A stretch of 7,865 bases of DNA from Ruminococcus sp. UBA3800 (GTDB lineage Bacteria; Bacillota; Clostridia; Oscillospirales; Ruminococcaceae). The position numbers and the translations under genes were made by a program. The stretch covers positions 1-7,865 of the forward strand of contig DFEO01000069.1 in assembly GCA_002368715.1 (NCBI GenBank), written 5' to 3'. The notes under the pieces were generated by a model. That model was not told where the DNA came from. It did no database searches and was given only the letters and a program-made list of their open reading frames with translations. This document shows, in pieces, positions 1-5,229 of this stretch; the first letter of the stretch is position 1; the number at the start of each line of letters is the position of its first letter.

Positions 1-65
1 ACCTCGTTCTCTCTTCCCGAGATACCGTCACAGCCGCACAGAGCTTTTAATGTATCAGTAAGCAT
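1..65 (-). CDS. M42 family metallopeptidase, second tandem copy (5' end only)
   Basis: Only the first 22 codons are in the window; the gene continues past the left edge. The peptide begins MLTDTLKALCG and then reads GISGRE. This matches the N-terminal signature of M42 aminopeptidases (glutamyl aminopeptidase/PepA/FrvX group), and the M42 protein encoded just upstream has the comparable GVSGAE. The ATG follows the upstream stop by only 2 nt (TGA-TA-ATG), and a GGAGG Shine-Dalgarno (complement of 74-78) sits inside the last codons of the upstream gene, 8 nt before the ATG. The two genes are therefore almost certainly co-transcribed and translationally coupled. The metal ligands lie outside the window, so activity cannot be judged. 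The family call rests on a short stretch plus the tandem context. Confidence 0.72.
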   Translation of the reverse strand, partial: MLTDTLKALCGCDGISGRENE

Positions 66-67
66 TA

Positions 68-1084
68 TCAGACCCTCCGTGCTAAAATGTATGCTGCAAG
101 AAGCCTTGCCGTGTTCTCGCAGTCCTCTAGGGACACCACCTCAACAGGTGTGTGCATATATCTCTCCGGGATAGAAAGAGTCACAGTTTTTATGCCTCCC
201 TTTAAGACAGCCAGACTGTCGGCATTAGTGCCTGTGAGCCCACCCATGACTTCTGTCTGGAAAGGTATGCCGTTTTCCTTTGCGCAGGACGCAAGTGCGT
301 CCGACATCTCGGCCGAAAGCGAAGCACTGGCGCCAATGGCAGGCCCCTTTGAAAGCTCATAGCGCTCAGCTTTGTTCTCGCCGTGGCTAAGACCGAAGGT
401 CACATCAACAGCTATCGCTTCGTCATATTCTCCGTGATAAGCACCTGTCCCTGCTCCCCTGCAGCCTATCTCCTCGGCCGATGAGAACATTACCGTAACA
501 TTTTTCTCATATTCTTTATCTTTTATAAGCTCGAGCGCCCTTATCACGGCAGCGCAGCCTGCCCTGTCGTCGAGAGCCTTTGCGCTGACAAAGCCGTTCT
601 GAAGCTGTACAGGCTCGTTCTCTATAAGCACTCTGTCGCCTATGCTGACAAGCTTTTCGAGCTCTTCCTTTGAAAGGCCCGTGTCTATCAGCACCTTGCC
701 GATCTCCGGGACCGCATCCCTGTCATCGCTGAGATGAGGTGCGACCGAGGTTACAACACCCGTAACGGGCTCCTTGCCCAGTATGGTCACTACACTCGCC
801 GCAAGCACACGCACATCTACACCGCCGCACTCGGACACCTTGACAAAGCCGTCATCGGTGATATAGGTGACTATCATTCCTATCTCGTCGATATGTGCAT
901 CTATCAGCAGAGACTCTCTGCCCTCGGTGTGAGTGCCTACTTTGCATAAAACATTTCTGTCAGGCGTTATGCTTACCTCTCCGTATTCCGAAAGAAGCTT
1001 TGCCGCCGCCTTTACGGCATCACCCTCTGCTCCCGAAACGCCTGCTTTCGGGCAAAGTGTTTTGATTATATCGATCATCTGCAT
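68..1084 (-). CDS. M42 family metallopeptidase (aminopeptidase)
   Basis: A 338-residue cytoplasmic protein with no signal peptide or membrane segment, close to the usual M42 length of 340-360. M42 enzymes are dinuclear-metal aminopeptidases, often dodecameric, that trim peptides in the cytosol. The expected ligand motifs are all visible: GVSGAE at 15-20, AHIDEIG with H64 and D66, KALDDRAG with the bridging D172, SSAEEIG with E204 (general base) and E205, VDVTFG with D227, and YMHTPVEV with H311. It should therefore be active. The ATG at 1084 is chosen over the in-frame ATG at 1078 because AAGGA (complement of 1092-1096) lies 7 nt upstream of it. The gene begins 11 nt after the murD stop and is followed 2 nt later by a second M42 gene. 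Some relatives are annotated as endoglucanase M or cellulase; that is a historical misnomer and I see no glycosidase motif. Confidence 0.93.
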   Translation of the reverse strand: MQMIDIIKTLCPKAGVSGAEGDAVKAAAKLLSEYGEVSITPDRNVLCKVGTHTEGRESLLIDAHIDEIGMIVTYITDDGFVKVSECGGVDVRVLAASVVTILGKEPVTGVVTSVAPHLSDDRDAVPEIGKVLIDTGLSKEELEKLVSIGDRVLIENEPVQLQNGFVSAKALDDRAGCAAVIRALELIKDKEYEKNVTVMFSSAEEIGCRGAGTGAYHGEYDEAIAVDVTFGLSHGENKAERYELSKGPAIGASASLSAEMSDALASCAKENGIPFQTEVMGGLTGTNADSLAVLKGGIKTVTLSIPERYMHTPVEVVSLEDCENTARLLAAYILARRV

Positions 1085-1095
1085 AGCTCGTTCCT

Positions 1096-2487
1096 TTAAA
1101 GGTCGTTCACCAGAGCCTTGAAGTGTCTGCCCCTGGCTTCAAAATTGGGATAAGCATCAAAGCTTGCGCACGCAGGCGAAAGGGTCACCACATCGCCCTC
1201 GTCAGCGATCTTGTCGGCTATCTCCACAGCCTCTTCAAGGCTGCCTGCACGAAGTATCTTCAGGCCGCTGTCAGGATAAAGCGGGCTTGCTGTGACGGCA
1301 GCTTCTATCTTGTCGGCAGTGGCGCCTGTGAGTATCAGTGTCTTTACGTTCCTGTTGACAGGCTCGGCCAGCGGCTCGAAGGGTATCTTCTTGTCATAGC
1401 CTCCTGCTATGACGATGAGCTTCTGGTTGAATGAATTGAGTCCTGCGATAACTCTTGTGGGGCTGGTGGCTATCGAGTCATTATACCACTTTACGCCGTC
1501 TTTTTCTCTTACGAACTCTATCCTGTGCTCGACGCCGCCGAAATTCTCGGCAACGGAAACTATGCTCTGTATGCTCACCTCTCCCCAGACCGCACATATA
1601 GCAGCAAGATAGTTTGCCACATTGTGGATGCCCGGGATGCGGATATCGTCCTTGTGAACGATAGGTGTGGTCCTGCCGCCCTCGGTAAAGCAAAGCATAC
1701 CGTCATCACGCAGGAAGGTGCCTCTCTCAACGGGGTGCCTGAGCGAGAAGGTGTAAAGTCTTCCCCTTACCATATCGGCAAGACCAATAGTTGTTTCGTC
1801 GTCCTCATTGAGAACAGTCTTGGAATAGCCGTCCTGATGAGCGATGAGGTTGGTCTTTGCGTAGATGTATTCCTCCATAGTTCCGTGAACATTAAGATGG
1901 TTAGGAGTGATGTTCGTTATAACTGCTGTGTTGGGCGAAGACCTCATAGAAAGAAGCTGGAAGCTGGAAAGCTCAACAACAGCAATATCTGTCTCAGCCA
2001 TAGTCTCGACTATCGGCAGAAGAGCCTTTCCGATGTTTCCGCCAAGATGTACCCTGTTGCCCTCGGCTTTAAGAAGCTCACTTATAAGCGTTGTGGTCGT
2101 TGTCTTTCCGTCGGAGCCCGTAACGCCGTAGGTGCGGCAGGGACAGAGAGAGAAGAAGGTCTCCATCTCGGAGGTGATGACAACGCCCTGCTTTCTTGCC
2201 TTTGTAAGGATCGGGTCGTTATAATACATACCCGGGGTCCTGAAAACAATGTCACAGTTAAAGATAGCGTCAAGATAATTCTCGCCCAGCGAAAAGTCAC
2301 ACCCCTTTGCCGAAAGCTCCTCATAGATAAGCTCGTCAAATTCGTCCTCATCCTTGCGGTCACAGACAACGCATTTTATGCCCCGGCTCAGAAAGATCTT
2401 GATGAGTTCGGTATGGCTGACGCCGACTCCGATGAAGGCAACTCTCTTGTTTTTAAGATTTGCAAAATATCTCTGTGTTCTTGTCAT
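1096..2487 (-). CDS. murD: UDP-N-acetylmuramoyl-L-alanine--D-glutamate ligase (MurD)
   Basis: A 463-residue cytoplasmic Mur ligase that adds D-glutamate to UDP-MurNAc-L-Ala in peptidoglycan precursor synthesis. The N-terminal Rossmann-like domain has GVGVSHTEL at 20-28. The central ATPase domain has the P-loop GVTGSDGKTTT at 121-131, LGGNIG at 148-153, VVELSSFQL at 170-178, NHLNVHGT at 196-203 and the probable carbamylated lysine K211 in the EEYIYAK segment. The hinge and C-terminal domains show HNVANYLAA at 288-296, GVEHRIEFV at 318-326, YNDSIATSPT at 335-344 and LSPACASFD at 436-444. YNDSIATSPT and the C-terminal FEARGRHFK fit MurD better than MurC, MurE or MurF. The ATG at 2487 has AGGGAG (complement of 2498-2503) 10 nt upstream and a strong promoter further out. 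It heads an operon with two M42 peptidase genes and does not sit beside other mur or fts genes. Confidence 0.95.
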   Translation of the reverse strand: MTRTQRYFANLKNKRVAFIGVGVSHTELIKIFLSRGIKCVVCDRKDEDEFDELIYEELSAKGCDFSLGENYLDAIFNCDIVFRTPGMYYNDPILTKARKQGVVITSEMETFFSLCPCRTYGVTGSDGKTTTTTLISELLKAEGNRVHLGGNIGKALLPIVETMAETDIAVVELSSFQLLSMRSSPNTAVITNITPNHLNVHGTMEEYIYAKTNLIAHQDGYSKTVLNEDDETTIGLADMVRGRLYTFSLRHPVERGTFLRDDGMLCFTEGGRTTPIVHKDDIRIPGIHNVANYLAAICAVWGEVSIQSIVSVAENFGGVEHRIEFVREKDGVKWYNDSIATSPTRVIAGLNSFNQKLIVIAGGYDKKIPFEPLAEPVNRNVKTLILTGATADKIEAAVTASPLYPDSGLKILRAGSLEEAVEIADKIADEGDVVTLSPACASFDAYPNFEARGRHFKALVNDL

Positions 2488-2497
2488 TATACATTTA

Positions 2498-2503
2498 CTC
2501 CCT
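2498..2503 (-). promoter_or_regulatory. Shine-Dalgarno of murD
   Basis: AGGGAG on the minus strand, 10 nt before the murD ATG. The spacing is slightly long. A nearer ATG (complement of 2492-2494) is out of frame, so the site supports the start at 2487. Confidence 0.6.
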
Positions 2504-2533
2504 TTACTTTAGTATCATTACATATACTGTTAT

Positions 2534-2562
2534 ATTATAACACATAAATCCTTACTTGTAAA
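2534..2562 (-). promoter_or_regulatory. Sigma-A type promoter of the murD-M42-M42 operon
   Basis: On the minus strand there is a -35 box TTTACA (complement of 2557-2562), a 17-nt spacer and a perfect -10 box TATAAT (complement of 2534-2539). A run of A residues lies immediately upstream of the -35 box and could act as an UP-like element. Transcription should start near 2527, giving a leader of about 40 nt before the murD ATG. Spacing and hexamers are close to the sigma-A consensus. Strength and regulation are inferred, not shown. Confidence 0.82.
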
Positions 2563-2570
2563 GTTTTTTT

Positions 2571-2640
2571 TGCCAAGTCTCAGAGCGCTTTCGCTTGTGC
2601 CCGGCTGTGTGGCACTCCGCTAAGGGGGACGGTCAGAATA
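2571..2640. other. GC-rich intergenic patch with two small inverted repeats
   Basis: Between the two divergent promoters lies about 70 bp that is much richer in G and C than the AT-rich DNA on both sides. It contains two potential hairpins. One has a stem AGCG/CGCT (2584-2587 with 2592-2595) and a 4-nt loop. The other has a stem GTGCC/GGCAC (2597-2601 with 2611-2615) and a 9-nt loop. Neither is followed by a convincing T-tract, so these are not clear terminators. I find no start codon with a Shine-Dalgarno site that would support a small gene. It could be a dispersed intergenic repeat, a protein-binding region or a relic. The function is unknown. Confidence 0.4.
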
Positions 2641-2691
2641 AAGGGAATTTTTGTGTAAAAAGGAAAAAATGTTTTTTCTTGCAAAAAGCTA

Positions 2692-2720
2692 TTGTAAAAT
2701 GGTGAAAAATAAAGTATAAT
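2692..2720 (+). promoter_or_regulatory. Sigma-A type promoter of prs
   Basis: The -35 box TTGTAA (2692-2697), a 17-nt spacer and a perfect -10 box TATAAT (2715-2720) are followed by a likely start site near 2727. The leader to the prs ATG at 2774 would be about 47 nt. The region just upstream has A and T tracts that could help RNA polymerase binding. The -35 box matches the consensus TTGACA at 4 of 6 positions. Confidence 0.8.
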
Positions 2721-2760
2721 GAGTGTAGTGATTTTTTGAATTAGCGAAATTTTAAACTAT

Positions 2761-2765
2761 GGAGG
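2761..2765 (+). promoter_or_regulatory. Shine-Dalgarno that fixes the prs start
   Basis: GGAGG lies 8 nt before the ATG at 2774. An in-frame ATG at 2759 overlaps the first base of this site and has no Shine-Dalgarno of its own, so the downstream ATG is the likely true start. Confidence 0.85.
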
Positions 2766-2773
2766 ACTTTAAA

Positions 2774-3919
2774 ATGGGGAACGCTGAAAACGTACTGTTT
2801 GACAATGATTCGAGGGTCGCTCCTCTCGGACTGATCGCAATGAACGGCGCTCAGGAGCTGGCAGAAAAGGTCAACGGTTATCTGACAAGATGGGCAAACG
2901 AGAACGCTCATGTTGCGGATACCTTCCTTATCGAGAACGAGTGTCCCAGATTTTCATCAGGCGACGCAAAGGGTCTTATCAAGGAAACTATAAGAGGTGA
3001 CGATCTGTTCATACTCTGCGATGTAGGAAATTACAGCATCAAATATGACTACTTCGGCCACGAGAATTCGATGTCTCCCGATGACCACTATCAGGATCTT
3101 AAAAGAATAATCCAGGCTGCCAGCGGAAAGGCACACAGGATAAACATCATCATGCCTTCGCTTTACGGCGGAAGACAGCACAGAAGGAACTACCGTGAGT
3201 CCCTTGACTGTGCGGTGGCTCTCCAGGAGCTCCAGTCGATGGGCGTTTCCAATATCCTTGCCTTTGATGCTCACGACCCAAGGGTGCAGAACGCTGTTCC
3301 TCTTATGGGATTTGACAACATCATCCCCAGCTATCAGGTGCTCAAGGCGATGTTCAAGAGCCTTGACGACTTCAAGCCCGATAAGGATCACTTTATGATC
3401 GTGTCTCCTGACGAGGGCGCTATCAACAGAAATATGTATTATGCTTCCGTTCTCGGCGTTGACCTTGGAATGTTCTATAAAAGACGTGACTACTCGACCA
3501 TCGTAAACGGAAGAAACCCCATAGTTGCGCACGAGTATATCGGAAGAGACTGTGCAGGCATGGATATCTTCATTGCGGATGACATCATCTCTTCGGGCGA
3601 GTCTATGCTGGACGTTGCTCTGGAGCTGAAAAAGAGAAAGGCAAACAAGATCTACTGCTATGCGACCTATCCTATCTTCACAAACGGTCTTGACAAGTTC
3701 AACAAGGCTTACAGTGACGGCATCATCGATGGTGTGTTCGGAACGAACCTCACCTACCGCAAGCCCGAGCTTCTGCTGGCGCCCTGGTTCCACGATGTTG
3801 ACTGCTCGAAGTATATCGCATACTTCATTGCATCGCTCAACCACGACCAGTCGATCTCACAGGTCATAGACCCTCACAGCAAGATCGACGCTCTGCTCAA
3901 AAAATACGGTATAAAATAA
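2774..3919 (+). CDS. prs: Ribose-phosphate pyrophosphokinase (PRPP synthase), long clostridial form
   Basis: Makes phosphoribosyl pyrophosphate from ribose 5-phosphate and ATP, feeding purine, pyrimidine, NAD, histidine and tryptophan synthesis in the cytosol. With the start at 2774 it has 381 residues, against about 310-320 for typical bacterial Prs. Motifs in order: an N-terminal domain with FSSGDAKGLI at 60-69 (the F-x-x-G-[DE] region), GGRQHRR at 132-138 (counterpart of the ATP-binding ARQDRK), FDAHDPRVQ at 164-172 (counterpart of IDLHAPQIQ), SPDEGAINR at 211-219, the KRR flexible loop at 236-238, and the PRPP loop IADDIISSGES at 267-277. The extra length is spread through the N-terminal half and a C-terminal tail. 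A nearby promoter and a strong terminator make it monocistronic. The divergence could reflect altered allosteric control. A generic phosphoribosyltransferase is less likely because the two-domain Prs motif order is intact. Confidence 0.9.
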   Translation: MGNAENVLFDNDSRVAPLGLIAMNGAQELAEKVNGYLTRWANENAHVADTFLIENECPRFSSGDAKGLIKETIRGDDLFILCDVGNYSIKYDYFGHENSMSPDDHYQDLKRIIQAASGKAHRINIIMPSLYGGRQHRRNYRESLDCAVALQELQSMGVSNILAFDAHDPRVQNAVPLMGFDNIIPSYQVLKAMFKSLDDFKPDKDHFMIVSPDEGAINRNMYYASVLGVDLGMFYKRRDYSTIVNGRNPIVAHEYIGRDCAGMDIFIADDIISSGESMLDVALELKKRKANKIYCYATYPIFTNGLDKFNKAYSDGIIDGVFGTNLTYRKPELLLAPWFHDVDCSKYIAYFIASLNHDQSISQVIDPHSKIDALLKKYGIK

Positions 3920-3925
3920 ACAGCG

Positions 3926-3964
3926 AAGCCCGAAAGCTTGTAAAAAAGCTTCCGGGCTTTTCTT
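3926..3964 (+). terminator. Intrinsic terminator of prs
   Basis: Arms 3926-3939 and 3946-3959 form a 14-position stem with one A-C mismatch (3933/3952) and a 6-nt loop. The right arm runs into TTTT-C-TT at 3958-3964. It starts 6 nt after the prs stop. Its T-tract overlaps the stop codon of the convergent cytidylyltransferase gene. In the minus direction the stem is followed by only two T residues before CGCTG, so it is probably a weak terminator for that gene. Confidence 0.88.
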
Positions 3965-4661
3965 ATGTGTTCCTGCAAAGAGCATCTGCCAGGGCAAGAT
4001 CCTTGTCAGTCGTTATCTTGAAGTTGAGTCTGTCGCCGGGAACTATCCTTATGCCCATGCCCTTTCGGGTGAAGACCGAGCAGGTATCGGTAAGTGACGA
4101 CATCTGCTCTTCGGAGAGCGCCGACATTTCTTCAAAGAGCTTTTTCAGGGCAAAGCTCTGGGGAGTCTGCGCCTGATAAAGCGTGCGGCGGTCGAGGGTC
4201 TTGTCCACAAAGGCGCCCGACTGAGAGGATATCACGGTGTCAGCCGATGGGATATATGTTCCGCAAAGGCCGTATTCTGCTGCCGCTGAGATATTGGCCT
4301 CTATGATCTCGGCGCTGACAAACGGTCTCACGGCATCGTGGGTGAGGATGATGTCCTCGTCCTGTATCCCAAAGCGGCTGTTTATCTCGTCGATGATGTT
4401 CTTCACTGTTGAGTTGCGGTCCTTTCCGCCGCCCACAAGCAAAACACCGCCGCAGCCTGCGTCCTCCAGGAGCTTCTTTGTATAGTCATAACAGTCGGGC
4501 TTTATGCCGACGATCACCCTGTCTATCCGCCCGACGGACAGAAAAGCTCTGACCGTTTTTATGATAACGGGCTCGCCGCCTATGGGCAGGAACTGCTTCG
4601 GCATAGGCGCATTTTTCATCCTTGTTCCGCTGCCTCCGGCAACTATGGCTGCATATACCAC
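3963..4661 (-). CDS. IspD/TarI-family cytidylyltransferase
   Basis: A 232-residue cytoplasmic CTP-dependent nucleotidyltransferase. It activates either 2-C-methyl-D-erythritol 4-phosphate (IspD, non-mevalonate isoprenoid pathway) or ribitol 5-phosphate (TarI, CDP-ribitol for cell-surface polymers). The nucleotide-binding motif is AAIVAGGSGTRM at 4-15, followed by PKQFLPIGG at 21-29. Then come GGGKDRNSTV at 77-86, THDAVRPF at 107-114, YQAQTPQSF at 162-170, LTDTC at 190-194 and NFKITTDKDL at 213-222. The PKQFLPIGG, DRNSTV, THDAVRPF and QTPQSF style resembles TarI more than typical IspD, so the substrate is left open. The start is GTG at 4661, preceded by GAGGTG with 7-nt spacing, giving MVYAAIVAGG, the usual family N-terminus. 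A longer reading from GTG at 4676 is possible but adds residues unlike the family. It lies 73 nt after the GNAT stop and converges on prs. Confidence 0.88.
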   Translation of the reverse strand: MVYAAIVAGGSGTRMKNAPMPKQFLPIGGEPVIIKTVRAFLSVGRIDRVIVGIKPDCYDYTKKLLEDAGCGGVLLVGGGKDRNSTVKNIIDEINSRFGIQDEDIILTHDAVRPFVSAEIIEANISAAAEYGLCGTYIPSADTVISSQSGAFVDKTLDRRTLYQAQTPQSFALKKLFEEMSALSEEQMSSLTDTCSVFTRKGMGIRIVPGDRLNFKITTDKDLALADALCRNT

Positions 4662-4668
4662 AGTAAAA

Positions 4669-4674
4669 CACCTC
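4669..4674 (-). promoter_or_regulatory. Shine-Dalgarno deciding the cytidylyltransferase start
   Basis: GAGGTG on the minus strand is a six-base match to the 16S anti-Shine-Dalgarno and lies 7 nt before the GTG at 4661. It overlaps the outermost in-frame GTG (4676-4674), which argues against that start. Confidence 0.75.
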
Positions 4675-4685
4675 ACATATCATTA

Positions 4686-4718
4686 TCCCCCTGCCGCCTG
4701 ACAGGGGGAATGTTTTTT
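4686..4718 (+). terminator. Intrinsic terminator facing the plus strand, antisense to the local genes
   Basis: A perfect 8-bp stem TCCCCCTG (4686-4693) / CAGGGGGA (4702-4709) with an 8-nt loop is followed by a T-rich tail containing six T in a row (4713-4718). It has terminator form only when read on the plus strand. Both flanking genes are on the minus strand, where the same hairpin follows an A-tract and has no T-tract. On that strand it would sit in the GNAT-cytidylyltransferase intergenic RNA, just ahead of the ribosome-binding site. The most natural role is to stop antisense read-through coming from prs. A role in mRNA stability is also possible. Confidence 0.62.
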
Positions 4719-4734
4719 ATTTCGGGCTGCCTGC

Positions 4735-5229
4735 TCAAAGCTTCTTTTCAAACACAAGGTCGTCCATTATAAAGCCGCCCCCTATATCCGTCTGAAGCGT
4801 TCTCACGACCGACATACCAAAGGCCTCATAAGCCTTTATGGCACGTTCGTTGTTCTTGTTCACAGTCAGCCATACGCTTTCAAGACCCTGCTGTCTTGCC
4901 ATATCACAGATAAAGCGAAAAGCCTGTGTAGAAAAATGCCTTCCCCTGAATTCACGTCTGAGATAGAATTTTGACAAAAACATGGTGCCGTCCCTGGGCG
5001 CTATGGCAAAGTAGCCCACAGCCTCGCCCTCGAAAACTATAAGATAGTAGCTGTACCCCTCTTTGGCGATCTGCTGCTTCATACTTTCAAAGGACTGGAA
5101 CTTTCCCACCATATAGTCCGTCTGCGCAAGCGAGATTATCCCGGGGAAATGCTCGTGCCATATCTCGTCTGCAAGAGCAGCCGCTGCACGGATATCGTCA
5201 TCATCCCTGCAAAGAACGAACTCAGGCAT
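4735..5229 (-). CDS. GNAT family N-acetyltransferase
   Basis: A 164-residue cytoplasmic protein, the usual size for a single GNAT domain, which transfers an acetyl group from acetyl-CoA to an amine. The family fold is suggested by YYLIVFEGEAVGYFAI at 61-76 (strands 2-3), LSKFYLRREFRGRHF at 85-99 (strand 4 and the pyrophosphate-binding loop) and VWLTVNKNNERAIKAYEAFG at 119-138 (strand 5 and the helix of motif B). The acetyl-CoA loop reads R-G-R-H-F-S rather than the usual R-G-x-G-x-G/A, an unusual deviation. The ATG at 5229 is chosen because AGGGAG lies 8 nt upstream; an in-frame GTG at 5238 overlaps that site. The start overlaps the stop of the upstream ATPase gene by 8 nt (ATGCCTGA), so the two are translationally coupled. 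The substrate is unknown: it could be a small molecule, a peptide or a protein N-terminus. Confidence 0.85.
   Translation of the reverse strand: MPEFVLCRDDDDIRAAAALADEIWHEHFPGIISLAQTDYMVGKFQSFESMKQQIAKEGYSYYLIVFEGEAVGYFAIAPRDGTMFLSKFYLRREFRGRHFSTQAFRFICDMARQQGLESVWLTVNKNNERAIKAYEAFGMSVVRTLQTDIGGGFIMDDLVFEKKL

Noticed and set aside
1525..2547. 340-codon open frame on the plus strand opposite murD
   Set aside because: It is fully antisense to murD, which has clear motifs, a promoter and a ribosome-binding site. The translation shows no recognisable domain. Long antisense frames are expected with this codon bias.
2488..2773. Riboswitch or attenuator in the murD or prs leader
   Set aside because: Both predicted leaders are only about 40-47 nt and AT-rich, too short for a known riboswitch class. 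The GC-rich patch lies upstream of both promoters.
2957..3844. 295-codon open frame on the minus strand opposite prs
   Set aside because: It lies inside prs in antisense, has no promoter or Shine-Dalgarno and no recognisable motif.
4662..4734. Separate promoter for the cytidylyltransferase
   Set aside because: GATAAT (complement of 4682-4687) resembles a -10 box, but no -35 box lies at 16-18 nt upstream and it overlaps the hairpin. The gene may be read from the upstream operon.
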